DNA of 36,915 nt, taken from the NCBI GenBank assembly GCA_902802105.1, contig CADCKR010000022.1, forward strand, positions 1 to 36,915, given 5' to 3'. The stretch comes from an uncultured Ruminococcus sp. Lineage in GTDB: Bacteria; Bacillota; Clostridia; Oscillospirales; Acutalibacteraceae. The position numbers were made by a program, and so were the translations under genes. Positions 13,975-21,144 of the stretch are shown here, one piece after another (positions within the stretch are counted from its first letter, which is position 1; every line of letters starts with the position of its first letter). Below the pieces are notes generated by a model that saw nothing but the letters and a program-made list of their open reading frames with translations, ran no database searches and was not told the origin of the DNA.

Positions 13975-14946
13975 TCACTGAGAAAGACAGCTGCCGCATG
14001 GTGTATATCCCTGACTTATAAGAGAAGATAATGTTCCGGTGTATATCTTTTTGTTCTCTTCTTTTATCGAACCGGCCGACTTGCATTCGGGAAGATGTAT
14101 CTTTTTATTATTTGTATTGATAACATAGGTTTTTTGTTCCTCATCCGCTGAGGCCTGCGATTCATCCGCAAGACGTGACTTTCCTGTTGCGTAGTCGATC
14201 ACAACTCCCGGCTGAACATTGTACGCATATACATTGAAGCTCACGCCGTCACCGTTGTCCTCAACAGAATAAGCCTCCATCTCAACTCCGCGGGCAACAA
14301 GCTCATCTCCCTCGAACAGAGGAGTTACCCTGTAGAGCACATGGTTTTTTGTTTCCTTTACGTAGTCGGCGATCATATTTTCAAACGGCAGCATCCCGTC
14401 AACATTAAGATACCTCGTGCCCGTGATAAGATTCTTCTCGTTGGCATTCTCCGCCGTGAGCTGATATCCTATAAGGTGGCAGCGGTTGTAAAGCGATTTG
14501 CCGTCAACAAAATCATATCTCACGCTCTGCCAGCCGGTAGGCTTTACCTTGCTGATATCCCCTCTTTTTTCGGTCGGCATCGTTTCTTTGCAGACATTTG
14601 CATAAGCGGCTCCGCAGCGTCCAAGAGCATCAAGCTCACTGTAGCTCTCAAAGGCTTTTGTTGTGTACTCAGAGCTGTCAAAAAACGGCACGTTGTTGTT
14701 TATCTCAACATAGGGTATTCCGTCATAATCAGGTATGCTGCTCAAATCATAGCTGCTGCCCGGTGCAGGCGACGGAGCCGCCTTACTGTCAGAACCTTCC
14801 CTGCTCTCCTGACTTTCGGATGATGTGAATACATCCTTGACAACCTGCTTGAAATCGTTCACCGCCGACTGACAGGACGGCATTACGAGCACAGCCGCTA
14901 TAGAAAGTATAAGTGCAAGTATGTTTATTCTTCTGCGTTTTTTCAT
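13975..14946 (-). CDS. lipoprotein DNA/RNA non-specific endonuclease with C-terminal Cys motif
   Basis: Exported nuclease. Residues 1-25 form a signal ending in a lipobox-like MPSC (C25), a little off consensus. The beta-beta-alpha-metal nuclease core (about 90-250) carries N154-R-C-H157-L-I-G, matching the DRGH/NRGH active site with His157 as the general base, and downstream NLITGTRYLNVDGMLPFEN with the metal-ligand Asn. The Cys in place of Gly in the RGH motif is notable. Residues about 280-321 (HLPEC ... PCGSC) match a small Cys-containing domain that often ends such Clostridia nucleases and probably binds metal. The start overlaps the stop of the upstream gene by 4 bp. Role may be nucleic-acid scavenging or DNA uptake. 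Confidence 0.85.
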   Translation of the reverse strand: MKKRRRINILALILSIAAVLVMPSCQSAVNDFKQVVKDVFTSSESQESREGSDSKAAPSPAPGSSYDLSSIPDYDGIPYVEINNNVPFFDSSEYTTKAFESYSELDALGRCGAAYANVCKETMPTEKRGDISKVKPTGWQSVRYDFVDGKSLYNRCHLIGYQLTAENANEKNLITGTRYLNVDGMLPFENMIADYVKETKNHVLYRVTPLFEGDELVARGVEMEAYSVEDNGDGVSFNVYAYNVQPGVVIDYATGKSRLADESQASADEEQKTYVINTNNKKIHLPECKSAGSIKEENKKIYTGTLSSLISQGYTPCGSCLSQ

Positions 14947-15347
14947 TTTGTAAGCACCTCTCTTGTTATATTGTCATGTGAGCTGCCTGCAAATTCACAG
15001 ACAGACGCCTGCTGAAATCCCGAAAGGTCGATAGTCAGCCTACGGTCGGACGGATAGTGCCTGTTCCAGCGGTAAAGAATAATACCGGTTATCATATTCT
15101 CGTAGGGCAGCAGATCAATATTCTCGACAAAACAGATATCATCCTCACCTGCTGCGTCAAGAAAATCCTCCCTGACTTCAATACTGTCCTGATAGTCTGC
15201 AAAAAGCGGCGCTGAATAGCTGTTCATAAGCAGTCTGCTTCCGCTGCAAAGCTTTACAAGATCATCGATCAGAACTCTGTCTCTGCTCTGACGGCGCTTG
15301 TTGAAGGTCATGCCGTTTTTGTCGTCAATGCACAGCGCTATTTTCAT
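14943..15347 (-). CDS. conserved Firmicutes protein with RRQSRD motif, function unknown
   Basis: 134 residues starting MKIALCIDDKNGMTF, then NKRRQSRDRVLIDDL, DDICFVENIDLLPYENMITGIILYRWNRHYPSD and a C-terminal AGSSHDNITREV. I recall similar proteins across Clostridia without a demonstrated function (some carry a 'ribonuclease Z' label that the sequence does not support, as no metallo-beta-lactamase motif is present). The fold looks alpha/beta and cytosolic. The frame extends to 15446, but GGAGG lies seven bases before the ATG at 15347. The stop codon overlaps the nuclease start, so the two are co-translated. Confidence 0.75.
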   Translation of the reverse strand: MKIALCIDDKNGMTFNKRRQSRDRVLIDDLVKLCSGSRLLMNSYSAPLFADYQDSIEVREDFLDAAGEDDICFVENIDLLPYENMITGIILYRWNRHYPSDRRLTIDLSGFQQASVCEFAGSSHDNITREVLTK

Positions 15348-15436
15348 TTTCATTCCTCCGTTTGATTTTTTCGCAATATGAATAATCCCGATCAAAATCC
15401 TGCATTTTGTCCGGATGCCGGTTTTCACGCACGGCG

Positions 15437-15532
15437 CCGCTGTCATTTCCGGAATGACATTCTGCCTTCAGCGGGATAATGGTGCATTTTTGCCGCATTA
15501 TGCAGGACTGAATCGTTATATTAATGATTATA
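15437..15532 (-). promoter_or_regulatory. putative promoter and structured leader of the RRQSRD-nuclease operon
   Basis: On the minus strand TATAAT lies at 15527-15532 with only a weak -35. About 175 bases of leader would follow. It contains a near-palindrome (TGTCATT 15441-15447 with AATGACA 15453-15459) and a flanking CCGC/GCGG pair (15437-15440 with 15471-15474). No known riboswitch class was recognised. Confidence 0.35.
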
Positions 15533-15596
15533 CCATCTTTTGCGGAAAAAATCTCTATAAAATATCCCAAAAAGGGCCGTTTTATAAAATTTTTTA

Positions 15597-15625
15597 TTGA
15601 CATGAAGAAAAAATGTTCTTATACT
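15597..15625 (+). promoter_or_regulatory. strong promoter of ddh
   Basis: Consensus TTGACA (15597-15602), 17-bp spacer, TATACT (15620-15625). An inverted repeat TGTTCTT (15614-15620) / AAGAACA (15637-15643) straddles the -10 and start region and could be an operator or leader hairpin. Confidence 0.8.
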
Positions 15626-15657
15626 ATTATTATAAAAAGAACAAAGGAGTTTTGACC

Positions 15658-16644
15658 ATGAAAACAAGGATTGGAATTTTAGGCTACGGCAATCTTGGCA
15701 GAGGTACCGAGATCGCTGTTGCAGCAGCAGAAGACATGGAGCTTGTCGCAGTTTTTACAAGACGCGACCCCGCAGGCGTCAATATTCTCACAAAGGACGT
15801 TCCTGTTGTAAGCGTTAACGATATCGAAAACTGGAAGGACAAGATAGATGTGCTCATCCTCTGCGGCGGCAGCGCAACAGACCTTCCTGTACAGACACCT
15901 AAGTATGCAGCAATGTTCAATGTTATCGACAGCTTTGATACTCACGCAAAGGTGCCCGAGCACTTCAAAAATGTTGACGAGGCTGCAAAGCAGAGCGGTC
16001 ATGTCGGCATGATCTCAGTAGGCTGGGATCCCGGTCTGTTCTCTCTCAACAGGGTATATGCAAACGCTATCCTTCCCGACGGCAAGGACTATACATTCTG
16101 GGGCAAGGGCGTAAGCCAGGGACACTCGGACGCTGTGCGCAGGATCAAGGGCGTCAAGAACGCAAAGCAGTACACTATACCAATAGAATCAGCTCTCGAA
16201 GCTGTAAGAAACGGCGAGGATCCCAATCTCACCACAAGAGAAAAGCACCTCAGAGAATGCTTTGTTGTGCTTGAAGAAGGCGCAGACGCTGCCGAGATAG
16301 AAAGACAGATCAAGGAAATGCCCAACTACTTCGCAGATTATGATACCATAGTTCATTTCATCAACGAGGAAGAGTTCGCAAAAGAGCACAGCGGAATGGC
16401 TCACGGCGGCTTTGTGTTCAGATCAGGCAAAACAGGCGTCAACAAGGAGAACAAGCACATTATCGAATACAGGCTGACACTTGATTCCAACCCTGAATTC
16501 ACAACAAGCGTACTCATAGCTTATGCACGTGCCGTAAAGAGAATGGCCGATGAAGGTCAGACAGGCTGCAGGACAGTATTTGACGTGCCGCCTGCATATC
16601 TCTGCACACAGTCAGGCGAGGAGCTCAGAGCACATCTGCTTTGA
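15658..16644 (+). CDS. ddh: meso-diaminopimelate D-dehydrogenase
   Basis: NADPH-dependent enzyme that makes meso-diaminopimelate from tetrahydrodipicolinate in one step, feeding both lysine and peptidoglycan. The nucleotide-binding loop GILGYGNLGRG is at residues 6-16. The family segments GGSATDLPVQTP, DSFDTHAKVPEHF, SVGWDPGLFS and FWGKGVSQGHSDAVRRIKGV are all clear. It is 328 residues long, close to the Corynebacterium enzyme (320). The ATG at 15658 is preceded by AAAGGAG. The gene has its own strong promoter and appears monocistronic. It gives the cell a route parallel to the aminotransferase pathway for the DAP needed by the wall enzymes nearby. Confidence 0.95.
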   Translation: MKTRIGILGYGNLGRGTEIAVAAAEDMELVAVFTRRDPAGVNILTKDVPVVSVNDIENWKDKIDVLILCGGSATDLPVQTPKYAAMFNVIDSFDTHAKVPEHFKNVDEAAKQSGHVGMISVGWDPGLFSLNRVYANAILPDGKDYTFWGKGVSQGHSDAVRRIKGVKNAKQYTIPIESALEAVRNGEDPNLTTREKHLRECFVVLEEGADAAEIERQIKEMPNYFADYDTIVHFINEEEFAKEHSGMAHGGFVFRSGKTGVNKENKHIIEYRLTLDSNPEFTTSVLIAYARAVKRMADEGQTGCRTVFDVPPAYLCTQSGEELRAHLL

Positions 16645-16866
16645 TGAAAATACGCACCGGTGCTTATGTCTGCCGGACACCGTAGCAATGCACCATGCTT
16701 TTGAAAGATTTTTTTACCTTATACAGCGCTGCTCCAGAATTTTACAGTAATATGCTGTGATCTGATGAAGATAATAATCCCGTAGGCTTTTTTCTGTATG
16801 TGATGCGCTTTGTAACGCATTACCGCTAAAGCCTTGGAATCAGTATGATCTTTAAGGAGTAACAGC
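16645..16866. other. intergenic region with possible ddh terminator
   Basis: After ddh there is a foldable block: GGTGC (16659-16663) can pair with GCACC (16690-16694) around an inner TGTC/GACA stem, and a T-run follows at about 16709-16716. This may terminate ddh. No good promoter for the following lipoprotein gene was found, and no small gene was seen. Confidence 0.35.
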
Positions 16867-17310
16867 ATGAAAAACAAGCTTCTGATATTCTTTGCAGCAG
16901 CTGTTATAGCGCTTTGTCTTACCGGCTGCAAGGGCAGCGAAGAAAACCGTCCCGACATCAATGATGCTTCCGCATCTGAGATACCAAACGCCGCAAACGG
17001 TTATTACGTATCGAATGAGCCTGTCAACAACGGTATCGTTACAGACAGGAACGGGATCATCGGTGACAATGACGGAGCAGAAACGCCCACTAACAGAGCC
17101 GGCGATGCAGTCGAAAATATCGGAGATACCATCAACAATGCCGCCGATAACATCGGAAACACCGCCTCAAACATCACAAGCAACGCAGGAAACATCGTTT
17201 CCAACGCAGCAAGCAATATCGGCAACACTGTGTCCAATATTGCAGACAATGCCGGAAACGTAGTCGAAAACGCTGCCGACAACGCAAGCGACACTATGGA
17301 CAACCGATAA
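16867..17310 (+). CDS. lipoprotein with six 11-residue repeats
   Basis: 147 residues. The signal peptide ends in a canonical lipobox LTGC (C21), so the protein is lipid-anchored on the outer face of the membrane. Residues 22-80 are a polar linker rich in Asn, Asp and Gly. Residues 81-146 are exactly six 11-residue units of the pattern (A/I)xxN(I/A)(G/S)xxxxN, such as AASNIGNTVSN, with Asn at positions 4 and 11 and small or hydrophobic residues at 1, 5 and 9. An 11-residue period is typical of amphipathic helices in LEA, apolipoprotein and synuclein-like proteins, though the Asn and Gly content is unusual. AAGGAG precedes the ATG. A terminator follows. No homologue with known function is recognised. 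Confidence 0.85.
   Translation: MKNKLLIFFAAAVIALCLTGCKGSEENRPDINDASASEIPNAANGYYVSNEPVNNGIVTDRNGIIGDNDGAETPTNRAGDAVENIGDTINNAADNIGNTASNITSNAGNIVSNAASNIGNTVSNIADNAGNVVENAADNASDTMDNR
17107..17304 (+). repeat. 33-bp coding repeats (6 units)
   Basis: Six contiguous 33-bp units encode the 11-residue repeats of the lipoprotein. The DNA has diverged more than the protein pattern, which suggests selection on the protein rather than recent duplication. Confidence 0.8.
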
Positions 17311-17316
17311 GCCTTT

Positions 17317-17358
17317 CCCCGACCGTGAAGATAACGCTTCATGGCCGGGGATCTTTTT
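17317..17358 (+). terminator. intrinsic terminator of the repeat lipoprotein gene
   Basis: A 14-base stem with one mismatch and one G-U pair (17317-17330 with 17337-17350) is followed by ATCTTTTT. Confidence 0.8.
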
Positions 17359-17426
17359 GCCTGTTCTTAGTATTATTTCCTGCTCCGATGCATATATTTT
17401 ATCAAATACGAAAAGGCGGTGACGGT

Positions 17427-18263
17427 ATGATAGTTTCCCTGAATGTAGAAAGATGCAGGTGCAAAAGTATTGCAGAAAAAATACACTCACTTTTTATTCC
17501 CTACCGGATCGACGCAAGAATAAGGAAGAAAAATCACATTTCCGTACTGCAAATGAATTATACGGCTATGCGTGGCAGAATAAGATACCGGAAGCTTTTT
17601 CCCTATATGGCAGGCACAAAAAAGGTCGTGCTCTGCGATAAAGACACGGACCTGAGCGACAGCGGAGTAAAGCGCTTCGAGAACAATGATTTCTGTCTGA
17701 CAATGATAACAAGCTTTTTGCGCAATATGTTCAGCGGTAACGAGCATATTGTTTCAGGTATAAAATCCGCCTATTATGATCCTATGGGCGAACATCCGGA
17801 AACGGCGGAACAGCTTCTCGATATATTTCCCGATCTGACCGTTGTGACGGATATGCCGAAATACTATGAGGTATTCGCAGACAACCTGCTTAATGAAAAA
17901 GGGCTTGTACTTACTGTAAGCAATGATCCCGAACAGCTTGCGCAGCGTGATATAGCTGTCACATCATGCGCTATTGACAGGACTATGCCGCTGCCGTCAC
18001 GATGCCTTGTATTTTCTCCGCAAAAGCCGCTGATATCAACAAAATATACCGTACTATGGGATTATTCCGTCAAGGTACCGTACAAGTACCTTGCGCTCTT
18101 GCCTGACGGTATTGAAGATATGTATTTCCTTTCGGCATTATATACGCTGGCAGGAGTCAGGTCGCTTGCAAGGCTCATTCCCGCAAGCGCAAGTGACGGA
18201 AACGAAATATTCACACCCGAACGGCTGATTAAAAGTCTGTGCTCCGTAAGAAAAAGCGCATAG
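17427..18263 (+). CDS. unrecognised conserved-looking protein
   Basis: 278 residues, no signal peptide and no clear transmembrane helix. The N-terminal 60 residues are basic and strand-rich (CRCKSIAEKIHSLF, RIDARIRKKNHISVLQMNY). Residues about 110-205 have a Rossmann-like rhythm (SGIKSAYYDPMGEHPETAEQ, then LTVVTD, then GLVLTVSNDPEQLAQRDIAV), but no glycine-rich nucleotide loop was identified. Several Cys are scattered without a metal-binding spacing. The frame opens at 17325 inside the preceding terminator; the ATG at 17427 is chosen because AAAAGGCGG lies just ahead. Codon use matches the neighbours. No function is assigned. Confidence 0.7.
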   Translation: MIVSLNVERCRCKSIAEKIHSLFIPYRIDARIRKKNHISVLQMNYTAMRGRIRYRKLFPYMAGTKKVVLCDKDTDLSDSGVKRFENNDFCLTMITSFLRNMFSGNEHIVSGIKSAYYDPMGEHPETAEQLLDIFPDLTVVTDMPKYYEVFADNLLNEKGLVLTVSNDPEQLAQRDIAVTSCAIDRTMPLPSRCLVFSPQKPLISTKYTVLWDYSVKVPYKYLALLPDGIEDMYFLSALYTLAGVRSLARLIPASASDGNEIFTPERLIKSLCSVRKSA

Positions 18264-18273
18264 GAAAAAAGAT

Positions 18274-18307
18274 CGCTCCCCGTATGCGAAATACTGTATG
18301 GGGAGCG
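18274..18307. terminator. bidirectional terminator between convergent genes
   Basis: 12-bp stem with two G-U pairs (18274-18285 with 18296-18307). The minus strand continues ATCTTTTTT and the plus strand TTATTATT. It serves the unrecognised gene (+) and fakB (-). Confidence 0.85.
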
Positions 18308-18323
18308 TTATTATTAAAAATAT

Positions 18324-19193
18324 TTATCTGTGCTTTGCGTGGAAACAGATACCTACGGTTGACGGTCCGCAGTGGCTTCCGGCTGTAGGGTTGACATCGC
18401 AGGTAATTATATTAAGGTCATCACCGAATTTTTCCTTCAGCATTCTTACAGCTTCCTCAACAAGCTGGGGCGCATCGCTCTGACCGACGATTATCCTGTG
18501 ATCCCTGATATCCTCTCCAAGCTCATCAACATACTGTATCAGTCTTGCAAGAGCCTTTGTTCTGCCCTTCTCCTTGCCGATGTTGACCATCTTGCCCTCA
18601 TCGCTGATATGTATGATCGGGCGTATGCCTAAAAGAGTGCCCATAGTTCCGGCAAGACCGCTCACACGTCCGCTTGCCTTGAAGAATTTCAGATCATCCG
18701 CAAAGAAGTATACCGCAAACTTGTCTACCTCTCTTTTTGCCCAGTCAAGTATTTCCTCAGCAGTCTTGCCCGACTTGTACATATCGCCTATCTCAAGAAC
18801 GATATTAAGGCTGAGTATGGTAATGGCCTTGGTGTCGATGGCATAGAACTTTCTTCCGGGATATTTTTCAAGCAGCTCCTTAACTGCTATATCCATAGCG
18901 TTGAAGGTAGCCGTCATTGCCCTTGAAAAATGGACATAAAGTATATCGTCACCATTCTTGAAATGCGGCTCGAAATACTTGCGGTAATTTTCTATGCTGA
19001 TACCGCTGGTCTTTGGCAGAACGCCGTTCCTGAGTGTGTCATAAAAGGCGTGTGAATCAAATTCCTCAAAATCCTCGTAGGGATATACCTCCTTGCCGTC
19101 AACGCTGTAGGGCATACTTATCAAATGATAGCCATACTCCTTTGCTTGCTTGAGTGTAATGTCGGTATCGGTATCGGTAAAAAGCACTAACAT
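18324..19193 (-). CDS. fakB: DegV-family fatty-acid-binding protein (FakB)
   Basis: 289-residue DegV protein. FakB proteins hold a fatty acid in a buried pocket and present its carboxylate to the kinase FakA. The family marks seen are the N-terminal TDTDTDI, PKTSGIS (about residues 78-84, the carboxylate-binding region in relatives), FKASGRVSG, GIRPIIHI and the C-terminal NPTAGSHCGPSTVGICF. AGGAGG lies seven bases before the ATG at 19193; the frame also opens at 19211, overlapping the fakA stop. It directly follows fakA in the same operon, which strongly supports the Fak assignment. It acts in the cytosol, incorporating exogenous fatty acids. Which chain it prefers cannot be read from the sequence. 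Confidence 0.9.
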   Translation of the reverse strand: MLVLFTDTDTDITLKQAKEYGYHLISMPYSVDGKEVYPYEDFEEFDSHAFYDTLRNGVLPKTSGISIENYRKYFEPHFKNGDDILYVHFSRAMTATFNAMDIAVKELLEKYPGRKFYAIDTKAITILSLNIVLEIGDMYKSGKTAEEILDWAKREVDKFAVYFFADDLKFFKASGRVSGLAGTMGTLLGIRPIIHISDEGKMVNIGKEKGRTKALARLIQYVDELGEDIRDHRIIVGQSDAPQLVEEAVRMLKEKFGDDLNIITCDVNPTAGSHCGPSTVGICFHAKHR

Positions 19194-19207
19194 TTTTTGA
19201 CCTCCTG

Positions 19208-20860
19208 TCATTCAAGTATCAATATATAATCATAGATCGGCTGTTTTCCGTCTATCATTATTACATCCTGATATTTGTATTTTGCCGAAAACTCCCTATA
19301 GACAGAATCGGCCTCTTCCTGTGAAATACTGTCCCCGCAGATCATTATGATGATATCGAATGATGATGCGTCAAGGCTTTCTGCAAGCTCACTCAGGGCA
19401 CTGCTCCTGTCTGCGGCGACCGACTTTATCCTATCGTCAACAAACCCGATGTAATCATCCCTGCGTATGTCAAGGCCGTCCTGCTTTGTATCTCTTACTG
19501 CACGGGAAACTATGCCTGTTATAACGCCGGAGATTATCTCCTTCTGTTCTTCGATTATCTCATCAACAGTCTTGTTTTCGGTATCAAGCATAGATATCGC
19601 AGCATAGCCCTCGCCTACGGTTTTGCTGGGGATAATGATTATCTCTGCATCCCTGTACAGCGTTCCTGCCTGCTGAGCCGTGAGGATAATATTTCCGTTA
19701 TTGGGATAAACAAGTATCTTTTCTGCATTTATCCGCCTGAATGCAGAGATAAGATCCTCGGCAGACGGATTCATGCTTTGTCCGCCGTCAACGACCGCGT
19801 CACAGCCTACAGACATAAACATATCCTTTATGCCGCTGCCTGCCGCAACACTTACAATGCCGTATGGCTTGCGCGGGATCTCTTTGTTTGTGCCGATCTT
19901 CTGCATACCCGGAGATTCATTATGCTGGAGCGACATATTCTCTATCTTTGTTGTAAGGAACTCGCCGAACTGCTGACAGTGATTGAGCACATCGCCGGGT
20001 TTCTTCGTATGGACATGAGCCTTGACGATAGTGCCTTCACGGAACAGTACAACAGAATCGCCAACGCTGTTCAGATAGCTGCGCAGGCCTTCAAGATCAA
20101 ATCCTTCAAGGTCTGTCTTTGACCTTTGAAGCCTGAGAAGGAACTCTGTACAGTAGCCGTAATCAAGCACGCTGTTTTCATCAAATGCAGAAAAGTCAAT
20201 ACTCTTCTGACGGATATATCCTGAATTTCCGGCATCCGGAAGCTTGCCGTTCAGTGCATTCTGCATACCCTCAACAATATAGATAAAGCCTGCTCCGCCG
20301 CTGTCTACAACGCCGGCTTTCCTGAGCACGTCAAGCAGCTCCGGTGTTCTTTCAAGTGAACGCTTCAGCTCTGACATGAAGTTATCAAAATAGCTTTCTA
20401 TAGTGCTGTCAATCTTTATCTTAGAGCCTGCATAGCGCACCGCATCCTTATAAACGGTAAGTATCGTTCCCTCTACAGGAGTGGAAACGGCGCTGTAGGC
20501 TTCGCTTATTCCGGATTCAAACGCCTTGCCAAGCAGAGTTACATCTGCCTGCTCAACGCCCTCAAGCCCTCTTGATATTCCCGAAAATATGCGCGACAAA
20601 ATAACGCCCGAATTTCCCCTTGCACCCAAGAGCATACCCTGAGCCACTATTGAAGCGCTTGTTGAAAGCGACGGGTAATCATCGTTGCACAGGGCAGCCA
20701 CACCGGAATCTATCGTCATAAACATATTGTCTCCGGTATCTCCGTCAGGGATAGGAAAAACATTCAGGTCGTTGACTGCCTGCCTGTTGGCGGAAAGCGT
20801 GGCGGCGCCTCCCCTTATCATATTCGCAAACATAATACCGTCCATTGTTTTTGTATTCAT
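19208..20860 (-). CDS. fakA: fatty acid kinase FakA (DAK2-domain, YloV-like)
   Basis: 550-residue kinase that phosphorylates FakB-bound fatty acids to acyl-phosphate for membrane lipid synthesis. The N-terminal DhaL/DAK2 domain (about 1-200) has D39-G-D41-T-G-D44-N, the metal and nucleotide site, and ARGNSGVILSRI. The middle domain spans about 205-310 and a DegV-like C-terminal domain about 335-550. Length is normal for the family. The ATG at 20860 has GGGG about ten bases upstream. Its partner gene fakB follows after 14 bp. In many Firmicutes a homologous yloV gene stands near phospholipid genes, but here the operon contains only the pair. Confidence 0.93.
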   Translation of the reverse strand: MNTKTMDGIMFANMIRGGAATLSANRQAVNDLNVFPIPDGDTGDNMFMTIDSGVAALCNDDYPSLSTSASIVAQGMLLGARGNSGVILSRIFSGISRGLEGVEQADVTLLGKAFESGISEAYSAVSTPVEGTILTVYKDAVRYAGSKIKIDSTIESYFDNFMSELKRSLERTPELLDVLRKAGVVDSGGAGFIYIVEGMQNALNGKLPDAGNSGYIRQKSIDFSAFDENSVLDYGYCTEFLLRLQRSKTDLEGFDLEGLRSYLNSVGDSVVLFREGTIVKAHVHTKKPGDVLNHCQQFGEFLTTKIENMSLQHNESPGMQKIGTNKEIPRKPYGIVSVAAGSGIKDMFMSVGCDAVVDGGQSMNPSAEDLISAFRRINAEKILVYPNNGNIILTAQQAGTLYRDAEIIIIPSKTVGEGYAAISMLDTENKTVDEIIEEQKEIISGVITGIVSRAVRDTKQDGLDIRRDDYIGFVDDRIKSVAADRSSALSELAESLDASSFDIIIMICGDSISQEEADSVYREFSAKYKYQDVIMIDGKQPIYDYILILE

Positions 20861-20973
20861 AAAGCATTACCCCAAATAAGAATTGATTCACCGTAAGTCC
20901 ATTTTTATTATCAACAGTATAATTTGCGGCTCCACGGACATACTATTACAAAACAAGCGAAAAGAGTGATAGT

Positions 20974-21144
20974 ATGACGCTGATACCATGTACAGAAAGA
21001 TGCATCCATCAGGCTGAGGGCAGGTGTACTCTCGATACGGCCTCAGCAGTAACCGATCAGAGCAGCACAGGCTGCATACACTGCATCAGACCCGAAAGCA
21101 CCTCACAGATACTCAGCCGCCCAGAGCGGCGACAGCATCTCTGA
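20974..21144 (+). CDS. small Cys-rich protein
   Basis: 56 codons starting MTLIPCTERCIHQAEGRCTL and containing C6, C10, C18, C34 and C37. Similar short proteins with a CxxxC ... C ... CxxC layout and the start 'IPCTxxCxxQxxGxCTL' are widespread in Clostridia, sometimes mislabelled as a dehydratase in databases; this is from memory. The Cys spacing suggests metal or Fe-S binding. The RBS is weak (AAGAGTG). The last 32 bp run antisense into the end of radA, so the C-terminal part may not be conserved. The intergenic region also has a TATAAT (about 20920) without a good -35. Function unknown. Confidence 0.6.
   Translation: MTLIPCTERCIHQAEGRCTLDTASAVTDQSSTGCIHCIRPESTSQILSRPERRQHL

Noticed and set aside
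17004-17342. 112-codon minus-strand frame opposite the repeat lipoprotein
   Set aside because: Antisense shadow created by the 33-bp repeats; no RBS.
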